DNA of 64,000 nucleotides, from NCBI RefSeq assembly GCF_009730915.1, contig NC_052486.1, positions 23,692,137 through 23,756,136 of the forward strand, written 5' to 3'. The notes below the pieces were generated by a model, which was not told the origin of the DNA, did not search any database, and saw only the letters and a list, made by a program, of their open reading frames with translations. Origin of the DNA: Dioscorea cayenensis subsp. rotundata (taxonomy: Eukaryota; Streptophyta; Magnoliopsida; Dioscoreales; Dioscoreaceae). Positions 20,046-32,581 of the stretch are shown in pieces. A program made the position numbers and the translations under genes. Each line of letters starts with the position of its first letter. The first letter of the stretch is position 1.

Positions 20046-20095
20046 TTGACTAGTCAAGAGCGTGTCACACACACACACACACAGAGACACACGTG
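20046..20095. promoter_or_regulatory. Palindromic W-box pair and G-box upstream of AOX
   Basis: TTGACTAGTCAA at 20046-20057 is a perfect 12-base palindrome made of two facing W-boxes (TTGACT), the WRKY binding site. CACGTG at 20090-20095 is a G-box next to an AC repeat. Both lie within 450 bases of the AOX start on the upstream side. Confidence 0.55.
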
Positions 20096-20536
20096 TGACA
20101 GGTTTAATTGATGAATTTACAAAATTACCACCCATGGGCCACGAATGAGCCCAACATTCAACAGAAAATAGGCTTTAATGGACTAAGGCCCATGTAAAAC
20201 ATGGTGTATAGTGTTTTTTTTTCCCTAACATGAGGAATAATACCATTGATTAGGGATGATATCAGTAGATATTTAAATCTATTTATTTCGAATACCATGT
20301 ATGACTTTGTTTGAGTGTTAAAGTAGTTTTCAATGTTTTAAACAAAATTGTCGTTTATCTATTTTATTTATTTATTTATTTTGTTTAAAAAAAAGAAGAA
20401 GAAGAAATAATACAGTGTGATTGCCCTCTAAACTTACCAAACTTTTGCAGTGAAAATCAATAATTATGTAGAAGAATGGTAAGATTGTTGTTTGTTAATC
20501 AATGATGATGATGATGAGACTTGATAACCTTATTAC

Positions 20537-20590
<54 letters not shown>

Positions 20591-20815
20591 GAGAAAGAAG
20601 AGAGTATGAACTTCATGATGCGTCTCCAGAGCATGCACAGTAAGCAATGTTCATCTTTGTTTAGAGTCCAATGTTGTTGTCACTTAATAGATAATAATCC
20701 AATGATAGAAAGGAAGTCACAAGTCATAAAAGTAGATAGATATAACATTGGAACTTAAAAGTAGAAGGGAAATATGATAGAATTGAAGGAGATGAACAAT
20801 ATCTAATGGCAAGGT

Positions 20816-22863
20816 TTAGGCAGCAGCAGTAGCAGCCTCTTCATGAAGCTGCTTAACCTTGGTGATGTAGTCATTCATTGCTTCCTCCTGTGATTTGCCT
20901 GTCAAGCAATGCACCATGCATGTAAATTTACAAAGGAACTTGCTTGATGAATATATACATCAAATTAAGCAAAAAAAATGAACATAATAAACCTTCAACA
21001 GCTTTCCAGGCATCCCATTTGGCTCTCTCCTTTGGACTAAATAAACCAGGGCGACCTCAAGAAGAAGAAAGTGAAAGTACATTTAATGTCAAATAATTAA
21101 CTTGAAGTTGATAAATTACAGTACATGGCACAATGAAATAAATCCTGCCAATAACTAAATCCATCTGGATGTGCTGCTGGTTCAACAGAGGAAGCATGTC
21201 TTTGGCTGAACTGAATGAGTTATGTTCTTCTAGCCTAGGATGATATAATGATTGATAGTGAGGATGATAATTTGGCTAAGAAAATTTGAAAGTCCTGGAA
21301 TTGGTTAAAACAATTAAAAAGAAAATAGCAGCTTAAGTTTTTGGCCATAAAAATTAGCTTAATTTTATGTCTTTTGGTTTCAAAGAGAAAACTATCAGCT
21401 ATATCAATATACATAAGTAAAAGTTCACATGTTTATATGACCAATCTACTGTGTGTATGAGTGTGCATGTATATACTATGATAGTGAAGGATAAGTGAAT
21501 GCTAGATTTGAAAATATGAATGGTAATTTGGTTGAGAAAATTTGGAAGTCCTGGAATGGGTTAAAACAGGCAAAAAGGAAATAGCAGCTGTAGTTGCTAA
21601 CTTTAAGATAATTGAGGTATTAAGCTAATGTCGCTTACTTTACATCTTCTAGTTTCAAAGGTTGAAAACTATCAGATATATCAATATATTCATCTAAAAG
21701 TTCACATCTTTATGCTACCAATCTACTGTAGATATATATATGCTTGTCATGACTAAATCAGTTAGCTGAAATCAAAGTGGGTTATAATCAGTTCTCTGCT
21801 ATAGCATTTGATACCAATACTTTTTCAAACATATAAATTACTACCAAGACTTGTTAGAACTTGATAGAGGTTGATAAGGAATGAATGGCTTTCATTAAGG
21901 CAAGAGGCCAATAAATAGATACAATTAGTATAGATACAAGAGTAGGTAGTATGTATAAACATAGCATGTACAAAGTATATGTATACATATATACTACTAT
22001 ACTAGTACTCTTACAGAACTCTTTACTTTATGAAAAAAAAAAATAACCATCATGGATGGTAAATATCTTACCAAGTCTATGTAACACATGATGTACAGTA
22101 TAGGCATTAAGCCATTCTTAATCTTAACAGAGAATACCACATGATCTCATGTGTACACCAGCTAGTTAAAAGATTTAAAAGTCATGAGAAGTACTGATAA
22201 CAAATTAAACAAAATAATTGATGTATAAAAATAGAATTAACAATATAATGGACTAAAAGCATTAATGACAAAAGAAGTGAAGTTTAATACATACTGGTAT
22301 TCACAGAACCAACAGTGGCTTGTTTATACAGTCCATAAAGGATCAGCTTGTTCTCATTAGTGGTATTCTCAGGCAGAGTTTTGGCTTTCTCAGCATGCTC
22401 TTCAAAATCCTCCTAATGATAGTAAATATTATAAACATCAAAGAACAAATTTTTCAGAATTCCTCAAATCAATACTTTGATAAGGTCATCTCTGATTTAA
22501 TTTTCTTAGAAAAATAAACTTTGAATAACATGAACAACAACCATTTGATTTATCACAGCCTAATTGAAAAAAGAGATAAACAAAAGGGATAAAAAAAGTG
22601 TGAAAAATCTACAAATCAAACATTATTGACTTGCAGATCAAACAATCAGATCGATCACTCAAGAGAAAAACACAATCAAATCAACAACAAAAGCAATATA
22701 TATATATATATATATAAACAGATTTTAAAAACTACAATTCCAATCTGGTTCTCATCGAAACAATAGATCTGCGACTAAATCATTAAAATCAGAGTAAATA
22801 AACAAAGAAATATCATCAAATGAATTCCATAAAAAGGAAATTTTTCAATACCTTCAAACCCAT
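20816..22863 (-). CDS. ACBP: Small cytosolic acyl-CoA-binding protein (ACBP6-like)
   Basis: This protein binds long-chain acyl-CoA esters in the cytosol, protecting and carrying them for lipid synthesis. Four exons in transcript order: 22863-22852 (only MGLK), 22412-22295, 21055-20993 and 20898-20816, giving 91 aa, the usual size of the small class (Arabidopsis ACBP6 is 92). The ligand-binding signature is clear: NKLILYGLYKQATVG, then RPGLFSPKERAKWDAWKAVE and the final helix with EEAMNDYITKVKQL. It has no signal peptide and no ankyrin or kelch extension, so it is the single-domain type. Phases agree at every GT-AG junction. A diverged duplication lies in the intron between exons 2 and 3. Confidence 0.95.
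21264..21730. repeat. Diverged direct duplication in ACBP intron
   Basis: About 190 bases at 21264-21454 recur at 21517-21730. Shared runs in the same order include AGTCCTGGAAT, AAATAGCAGCT, AAAACTATCAG, ATATCAATATA, AAAAGTTCACAT and CCAATCTACTGT. The second copy is slightly longer. The divergence suggests an old event. Confidence 0.7.
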
Positions 22864-24026
22864 ATCTTGTTCTCAAGGATTTCTCTCTGATGGCTCCCTT
22901 GTTTGCTTTGATTTGATCAATTGCTAAGAACAATGGTCTCATGGATATATAGATAGCTTCATATATATTTTAGCCATTGATTTTATATTAATTACTGATA
23001 TTGCCATTTATTTATTTATTTATTTATTTATTTATTTGTTTTTATCTTAAGATCCGTAAAGTACTCTGCTTCTGTGGTTAACCCGCACACGAAACAGCGC
23101 AAATCATCCACTAAAATTAAATTATAAAGGAATCCGAATCTATAGAGAATCATGTTTTTTAGACTTTTTTTAAGATAATTTTTTTGGAAGGTGTAAATTG
23201 ATATTTTATTCTAAAATTATAATTTTAAAACTTTTCCTTTTTTGAAGAAGTTGCAAATGAGAAGATGCTAAGAATAAGCCATGGATGAGGGGCTAGTTTC
23301 TGGTCCCACATCCATCTGTATAATGGAGGAGGGAATAATATTTAATGGTGGTCCTTCTTTGGCTCAATACTAAATAGGAATTAAAAATATATATATATAT
23401 AAAGAAAAGGAGACAAAGGAAATATCATTAATGTGGAATCTTAGAAAAGGAGAGACCAAATATATATATATAAGATAGTACAGAACTGTAATGGTTTTCA
23501 CTGTAATAAAAAAAAACCTATTTAAACACAAGTTACAGTTGTTTTTTAAAGGTCAATATATCAAATTGATCCTGTATTTTACTATTTTGATCTTTTAGTC
23601 TCTTTTTACTTGCACATGTTTAACTTTTTGATCCCCATTCTGACGGACTTTTACTTTTTGGTCCCCATTTTGACAGACGTTTACTGGCGCTGATGTGGCA
23701 ACATAAACATTAAATTAATCATTGGAAAGTATCATGATCAAACCATGAAAATGACAAGTCTGAAACTTGGTGAACTGAATATGAAACAAAAGTATATCAT
23801 GATCAAACCAAAGGATATAAATTAAGAGTTTGGCATAAGAATGATCCATTGGTTCAGATAATCAAATATAAATTGCAGCCAAAATACAAACTCGAATGAT
23901 CCAGTAGCACAAAACAGTCTTTGTCGCTTTGCAAGTCTTGAATTACAACAAAACCGATCAATTGCTAAAAACATTGAGAAAATTGAAAAAGGTAGAAACC
24001 ATGCAGGATGACAATCTAAGAACAAG
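22864..24026. other. Spacer between ACBP and eL13 genes
   Basis: No gene is seen. It holds the ACBP leader and promoter, a (TTTA)n run at 23006-23037, and at about 23555-23700 a segment with repeated 'TTTTTGGTCCCCATT'-type phrases and a GATGTGGCA motif, typical of plant transposon ends but not assignable. 23800-24026 is the probable eL13 3' untranslated region. Confidence 0.45.
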
Positions 24027-25437
<1,411 letters not shown>

Positions 25438-26439
25438 GACTACTCACCTGCCTGTGATAAATCACCAGAAACAAACATTATGCAAATGCATAAGAATGTG
25501 ATAAATCTGAGAAGGCAAAAAACATGCATATTTAACAAGATCAATTAAAGAAAATACAACATCACCATCATTTCATCTTCAATACTGACTATATAATTAA
25601 AATATGTTCAAAATCAGTGTAAACTTGAGAATCACAAAGAGATGCAATTATCAATTACATTTTCAAACAATATAGTGGTAACAAATGAAGTCCAATATTG
25701 CCTATCATTCTTTATAAGACCATCGAAATCATAAAGCATCCATCTACAAAGACATGGCAGTAAAATATTATCTCCTTCATCTTAGTCCAAACAACGAATA
25801 TCAACCAAAACTAGAACACAGAAAAAGGATACAATTACTTTCATATAAACCACATTGATTACTAACCAAAATGGCAGTAGAACATCTGCTCTAACAGTAT
25901 TCATTTCAAAAAGTCATATTCAACAGATCTTTTTGAACTGTCTAGGATTACAACCAGTGGAACAAATTTACAGCTAACTTTTGTAAAAATTAAAAATGCT
26001 GCATTTATTTCTGATTTGCAAAAACTAAAGTACTTAAAGATCATAACTTTGCAAAACAAGGAAACTGGGTGTATGCGCATAGATGATGCAGAGTAAAAAG
26101 TACTAAAAAATCATGTGCAAAAACATGGAAATCTTGAACTCATTGAAACTCAAAAACCCTCAACGTCAAACAAACATACTCTCAAGTACATCAAAACGAT
26201 TCAATCGCACATGAATCCTAGTGCCTTAAACGCAAAGAAAAAGTGGGCAAAAATCCGAAGAGAAGAACATAGATTGCTAAGAATGCCATCCATGTACAAG
26301 ATCCTAAAGCAAAGGCTTATGAATCAGAGAAAGTAAAGGAAACATGCAACGGAGTAGATTGGAGAAAAGAGATCACCGGAACTCCGTTGCTGGAGGGAGG
26401 CGCCTTTCCACAATTGCCAGAAATCCTTCCAACCTCTCA

Positions 26440-26447
26440 AAACCCTA
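26440..26447 (-). promoter_or_regulatory. Telo-box near the eL13 transcription start
   Basis: AAACCCTA at 26440-26447, a motif enriched at plant ribosomal protein gene starts. A GT donor at 26375-26376 (minus strand) would end the leader exon, giving a leader intron of about 0.93 kb. Confidence 0.5.
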
Positions 26448-26775
26448 GTTTTAAAGGCCGAGATAAGATCATGATTTTGCTGACAATTGAAATTACGAAA
26501 CTGCATCAATTGTTTGCACGTGATGTGCACGTGTTTGCTGCTTTTCGGTCATTTCCTATCCTTTGATCACAACCGTTCATATTCATCGTGATATGTACAT
26601 GCGAATCGTATAAAAACTTTTTTTTTCCACCGCGTCCTTTGATCACAGCCGTTCACATTCACCGTGATGTGTACTTGAGAATCTTATAAAAACGAAATTC
26701 TCATAGCTTTTTTCCACCGCGCATCAATGAGAGTAAATTTTTTATGTGGTCACCGTGTTATGGCTGATTTTTATT

Positions 26776-27806
26776 TTTATTTTTTGATAAAAGTGGATAA
26801 ACCACAAATTTATTGAAAATGAAACACTGCGAAGAAGTACAGTATATATAGAAAGGGAAGTACAGAAACTCTCACCAGAGTTGAGGCACAAGTACTACAA
26901 GAAACATAACAAGGAAAACGAAGAACGATAAGATAAAATAGCTATGAAGACGAAAGCCACCAATAGGGGGTACATGTTAACAAAACTGACAGTGGAGAAC
27001 TCTACTCCAGAGCAGGATTAGGATCTGGATCGCCAGAAATGTTGGATTCCCTTGCGCTGATGAAGTTGATTGAGCGCTTGATTTTCTGAGTAGCCACAGC
27101 CAAAGACTGCTGTTGGTTAACATCGGTTCTCGAAAAACCGGGAAAAATAGCATATTAGCAATTTTTAAACATTAAAGAGTGAGCGGTCTTTGCAGAAAAA
27201 TTGAAAAAAATCGATTATTACGCTCTAGCCAAAATATTCGAATAATAGCTCTAACACAAAGGTCCCAAGGAGGTTGGCATTGAGGTTGAATGGAAGTGAT
27301 CCAAGTGGTCCAAATCTTCGAAAAGGAAGTTGGAATGGAGTGTATTTCAAAAATTTGTGAAAAAAAGGACCATATACGTGAAGTGTATGAGCAGTCTATG
27401 AAAAGATGTTCTACTGTCTCAGAGGCTCTATGGCAAAGCACGCAAGTATCTGTTGTATTTTGTAAGTTGCAACCTTTTTTGAAGAGATTTGTAAGGGTGA
27501 GGATTTTATCTTCCCAAGCAAGCCAGCAGAATAGGGTGATTTTTGTTGGGCATCTAATTTTCCAGAACTGCTTATAAAGTGGACAGCGAATCCCTCCATC
27601 GATAATAAACTTGTAAAAAGATTTTACCGAAAAGGTTCCACTTTTATTCAGAGGCCAAGTGTAAAAGTCTTCTTGTCCACTTGAGCAATCATGGATTACC
27701 TCCAACAGAGATGTAAATTCATCAGAATTACTGTTGAAGAAGAGATTTACAGGGGAGTATATTTGTTCGGTAATCTGACGAACCGTAATCCAAGGGAAAA
27801 TACATT
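26776..27806 (-). mobile_element. 5'-truncated LINE with zinc-binding RT C-terminal domain
   Basis: The minus strand encodes the end of a plant L1-type reverse transcriptase polyprotein. It reads from CIFPWITVRQITEQ through FYTWPLNKSGTFSVKSFY, then the zf-RVT region with CPTKITLFCWLAWEDKI, TDTCVLCHRASETVEHLFI DC-type cysteine/histidine residues and LERNNRFF. The open frame runs to a stop at 27172. About 400 bases of 3' sequence follow and end near 26776-26800 with GTGGTTTATCCAC and a poly-A-like tail (T-rich on the plus strand). Endonuclease and main RT domains are absent, as expected from 5' truncation. No target duplication was found. Confidence 0.85.
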
Positions 27807-27860
27807 CATTAAAAAAAAACCATTAGATATTAATTTAGTTCATTGTATTTTAATTTATTT

Positions 27861-28122
27861 TTTTTATCATTAAATATTAATTTGTTTTCGCCGATTGGTC
27901 ACTTGGATTTTTCGGTCAATTTTAGATGACGTGGAGGCTGGAAATGCCATGCCATTTTTTTTTAATATTTTCTCTCATCCCAGCTGGAGAAAGGCTGCTG
28001 ACTCAACTCATTTTTTAAAAAAAAAAGTGACGTAGCATTTTTTGCCGCCACGTCAACTAAATTTGCCTGAAAAACCCTAAGTGACTAATCGGTTAAAACA
28101 TATTAATATCTAATGACAAAAA
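27861..28122. mobile_element. Fold-back (MITE-like) element next to the LINE
   Basis: The left arm (27861-27933) and right arm (28048-28122) are inverted copies at about 75% identity by eye. Shared blocks read TTTTATCATTA, AAATATTAAT, CCGATT(G/A)GTCACTT and GACGTGG. Similarity continues inward to about 27952 and 28027. There is no coding capacity and no clear target duplication. It abuts the 5' end of the LINE. Confidence 0.6.
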
Positions 28123-30096
28123 AAACAAATTGAAAACCAAAATGAAAATTAGCCATAACACAGTGATCATATGAAAAATTTACCCGCATCATTTTCTCAT
28201 CTTCATCTTCTTCCTTCACCGCCGGAGATGGCCATGGATAGGGAGGTCGCGGAGCAGTGAAGCAGCTCCTTATGAAAAGCATTTTGTTCCTTGTGAGAAG
28301 CATAATGAATTCATGGCAGTTCTGTCTATCTCTCTCTCTCAGGCCATGGAAAGGATTTTGTCTCAGGTCAGTCATAGAGTTCGTTGAGCTCACTAATACA
28401 ATAATAACTACTTAGGATGTTGAAATTAGTTAGTGTGGAAACATTTTATTTTATTTTATTTTATTTAAAAAAAAAAAGGTGAATAAACCATTTTAGTGTG
28501 GAAACATGGACATATATGTATCAGAACAGCCCAAAGTCTTTCACCTGAGGGACATCCCACACCGAAGTTCATATATATATATATATATATATATCTCTTG
28601 TACGTGTTAATTTCTTTGTGAAAAATGATATTATTAAAGTCTTGAACTTTAATTAATTGCAGATAGCTTCTCATGCAAATATATATATATATATACTTGT
28701 GAATCTAATAAATGTTTCTGGTCCTCTTCTATCTTCTACTGAGCATCTATAATTAATAATGTAATTCAACTCATCAGTGCAAATGCTTCAGCTGTTTGTC
28801 TTCCAAGCGAATATATAAAGGCATTAATTAATTACTAGCTTCAAGCCTTGCGATGGCCAACATGAGCTTAATGCATGTTTGCATGCTTCTTTGTACCTTG
28901 TATTTTAATGTGGATGTTATGGTCCTGCCTTTTTATTGAACACACGTGCATGATTTGTTCGTTAATTTCATTTTGGAAGAAAGCTATTTTAAAAGCCGCG
29001 TGCCTCTTATTGCTATATAGCCCTTGGCAGTTATTAAGGTGCTAAACTTGTTTAAGCACTAGAACGCAATTTAATTTGAATTATTTTTTTTTTAGTAAGG
29101 CAACCAGAGCAACTCCACCAAAAATTGTTCAAGGAATAGACATATATAATATTACGGCCGTTGTAATAGTTTAAATTAGATAATTTAATGTAACTTGAAA
29201 TTAATTACAAACAATATAAACATTACAATGTATTTAAATAAATATGATTTTTATTACAGATGAAGTAAAATACATATTCAAGCTATTTCCCCAAAGCAGA
29301 GATATACTTAACTAAAATTTTATTACCATAGAACTTTTTCATGCTTATACGAAATCATCTAAATTTTATGTTTTTTTTTTTAAAAAAATAAATAAACCAT
29401 ATTCTATTATATAAAAATAAAAATACTAAATAGAAAAAGAACAAGTACAAAGACCTACACACCTTAACAACACAGACAAATTAAGACACAAAATAACCTA
29501 AGGGACCCGCACAAATCATAAGAAGTGGCACAACATAAACAGACGACCAACAAAAGAAAGAAAGAATAACGTTAATAGGCGCATACGTATCGAAACCAAA
29601 CTAAACTAACTCATGAGCGCTAGAAAATCTGAATACAGCATTACATTCTGGGATCTCCTAGCGAATATATATATATATATATACACACTTAAAAATCAAC
29701 ATTAACAAACATAGCGCTCACTAGCAATGGCGAGAGGAACATCACCTCAGGAGGCACTGATGCTCAAAAAGAAATTGTTAACGGGTCTGAGGGTAGGGAG
29801 CCAACCCACAAATCCGTTAAGCCGCTAGGAGATTTCATATCGGATCCAATAACAAAAAGAGACCCGTTAAGACAAACCTCCATCGCGCGCGTGGGTTTCT
29901 TCCCGACAACAAACTCGGAACTTTCCACGCATTCAATAAATTCGTCATAAAAATCAAACGAGACCCTTTCTCTCAACTCTAGACCTTCCCTTTTCTTTTC
30001 CAAAACCCTAATTTCTCCGCGAGATCCCCCACTATCGATCGGAGCTCGCGGAGAGGATCTCGTGATCGCCATGGATTCCGGCTAAGCTTCGCAGCT
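28123..30096. other. Gene-poor spacer with repeats, then leader of next gene
   Basis: There is no convincing gene. TA runs lie at 28571-28594 and 28680-28695. At about 28480 and 29380-29400 the motif AATAAACCA follows A/T-rich tracts, resembling the LINE tail at 26.8 kb; 29380-29650 may be a second short LINE end in the same orientation. A 102-codon open frame lies on the minus strand at 29764-30072. The leader of the downstream gene probably starts near 29990, with a telo-box at about 30004-30011. Confidence 0.45.
30015..30085 (+). promoter_or_regulatory. Leader hairpin and 4-codon upstream ORF
   Basis: CTCCGCGAG (30015-30023) pairs exactly with CTCGCGGAG (30045-30053). An upstream ATG at 30071 opens a four-codon frame (MDSG) that stops at 30085, 11 bases before the main ATG. 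Both could lower translation of the membrane protein, if the leader starts upstream of them. Confidence 0.45.
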
Positions 30097-32581
30097 ATGG
30101 ATTCTCAAGAGGTTTTGGAACGGGAGTCGGAGCGGGGAGGAGAAGGTTCTCGCTTCTTGGCTCGCTGCTGTTTCAGTGTGTTCTTCGTGATCGCGGTCTC
30201 GTTCTCCTTGTCCTTTTTGTTTGGTTTAGTTGCCCTTGCGATCGGTAGTACATCAGCTTCGCCTCCTGTGTCGGTTCCCGCCAATTGCCGAATCATCTCT
30301 AGCAGTGAGTGTTTCCTGATGTTTTCCTCTTTAGGTTTTGCTTGGTCTCCGTTTCAGAAATCAGGGCTTCGTTCCTAATTGATTGATTAAATGGGATTTC
30401 AATCTTTCGGAGCACGGTAATCGCGGCTCAAATCCAATTTGTTGGAATTTATTGTAATTTGATGCGGCTATAAGAAAAATGCTGTCCTTATTTTTTGTGG
30501 ATTTCATTCATTAAATGGCTAGACAAACTGCACAGTAGCTGATGAATTTCTGTTGATTTGTTTTATGGATTGATTCATTTATATTGGGAATGTTTTCGTG
30601 CGGAATCTATTGCAGGTGTAGATATTAGGTTTTCAAAGGTTTGTGAACTAGGATTGTTAAATTATAAAGCCAACAATGTCTTTTACCCTTTGGAGAGAAG
30701 TAGATTCAGATGTCGTCATGACTACTATTGGGCATCAGTTTTTGAGGTAATCATTCATTCCTGCCTGCCTTTTTGTTTTGTTTCTATTATTTTTTGAGTT
30801 TGGGGCTTTGTTAAAACAATGGTTTTTTTTTTCTGAGCGTCTGCTGTCGGCATTGGATTGTCATACAAGGGAAATGGTAGGTGCCATAAAAGTTGTTTGT
30901 TCTAATGTATTCATGAAATAGCTTATGATCAGAGTCGAACTTAGAAACACCTTCTCGTGTTATAGTTGATATGGAATTTAATTGAGTAGGACGAGGTCTA
31001 TATATTTCTTTACAGAAAAAAATTAAAATTATGTACTGTGCTCATCAAGTATCTGTTAGTTTACTGCTTTAGTTAGGGATTCTATGTATCACTGTCAGGA
31101 TAAAACTTTTCTTTGTCTTTACATATAGAGTAAGGATTCTACTGCACTTGTTATCGGCAGACTGATTTTGGCATTGCATTCCTTGTCCAGGTGGAATACA
31201 AAGAATATTTTTCTGGTCATCTACGCCATGCTATAGCAGAGTCTCCCAAAGAAGCCCTTCCTGTTGCTTGTCGGCCCAGTTTTGGCACTGCATGGCTGAC
31301 AAAAATGAAGTTCAAGGTAAATATTTTTCATACCATTTCTTAAAAAACTAGTTTTGGCGTAACATGAGTAGATGCTGTTGTTCTTTTTGAACATATAATA
31401 CGACAAAAACTTGTGATAGAATTTTTATCTTGCTTAAAATAATGATTATATGAAATGTACCTGTAGGCTATGGAAGATTCACTAAAACAACTTTGCAGTG
31501 TGATTGTTTGCACTTATATCTTCCTATTTCTTAGATTTACAGAGAAACATAGGCATAAATTAATGAGGAAACATTGGTTAAATATTGGTTCTTGAAATTA
31601 TCTTAATTTCTTTTTTTCCCCCTCCATTTAACGTTCTCAACTTGCTTATATTACAGCATTCTCTTTCTTATTTTTTAGGTCAATGGAACATATAGCTGCA
31701 GGTATTCATTGGGTACTGGAAAAGCAGATATCTATCCCGATGAGCTTTTTAATTGCGAAGCCAAAGAGCCATCGAAAATAGAGATGCTCAGAAGATTTTT
31801 CATTTTGTGAGCCATCTTCTATTTCTGATAAGGATTTTCTAAGTCTTATATCATGCATCAGTATTGCCATGTATGCAAAATATTTTAGGACTACAATTGC
31901 TATATAGCATTTTGTTTCTTTCCATGATGAATTGGAAATCAGAACCTGATTTCATTTCTTTCTTTATGTACAAGACCCCTGATTCAGCTTTTACAATTTG
32001 CTTGCATTATTTTTAGATTCGAACCATCAATTTTTGACTTGGGAGGAGAATAAATACCAATTCTCCCGTTGTGGGCGTGGCCATGTATGATTGTATTGAG
32101 CATATCTTCACTAACCTATAGCACCTTTTATGAGTTAAACTTTTTTTAACCATTTTTTTACAACATCAGTTATTACCATTAAATAGTTTGAATGTCTTAG
32201 GATATGGAAAGTGTTTTGGATTTTATTTTGATAATGTATTCAACTTTATATGTCAACAGGTTTATGAAGTTGAACTTTTCCGCTGACAAGGCTGGTTCTG
32301 GACGTGAAATGGCACACTTAGTTGCAGGACTTGTGTCTGGAATGGTAATTGGGATGTGCTTCATCATTTTAATTAAGAGCCTAAGGATCTTGTGGCTCAC
32401 CGTCACTAGGCACTGGGCAGCTAGGAAGCTCCAAATCAAAGTATTTGCAGCACGATTTAGGCGGGTTTGTCTCCTTGTTGCTTATATCTCTACCATGGGG
32501 TGGCTAACTATTCAATATAGCAAGATGGTTGGCCTGAAACAACTTTTATTTGAATCTAATCTCAAGGAAAGAACCATATAA
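30097..32581 (+). CDS. Uncharacterised plant membrane protein with Cys-rich loop
   Basis: I do not recognise a named family. Five exons: 30097-30304, 30616-30746, 31191-31316, 31679-31806 and 32260-32581, giving 304 aa with consistent phases. A hydrophobic segment at residues 21-50 is a membrane anchor. Residues 60-195 form a loop with six cysteines (64, 79, 102, 140, 162, 181), enough for three disulfides, and an N-glycosylation site at Asn157 (NGTYS); both suggest a lumenal or extracellular domain. A second membrane segment lies at about 215-237 (MAHLVAGLVSGMVIGMCFII) and a third near 262-280. The conserved-looking splice structure and clean frame say it is a real gene. Localisation and role are inference only. 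Confidence 0.85.

Larger units (their letters stand above)
19655..20815. other. Spacer between AOX and the acyl-CoA-binding gene
   Basis: No gene is seen. It holds the AOX leader and promoter (19655 to about 20150, described separately), an AT-rich stretch, a long (AAT)n microsatellite at 20538-20590, and the probable 3' untranslated region of the acyl-CoA-binding gene (about 20600-20815). Confidence 0.6.

Noticed and set aside
23555-23700. Complete transposon near 23.6 kb
   Set aside because: Only one transposon-end-like phrase was seen; no partner end or target duplication could be found.
28103-28393. Minus-strand 96-codon frame
   Set aside because: It overlaps the arm of the fold-back element and has no splice or family support.
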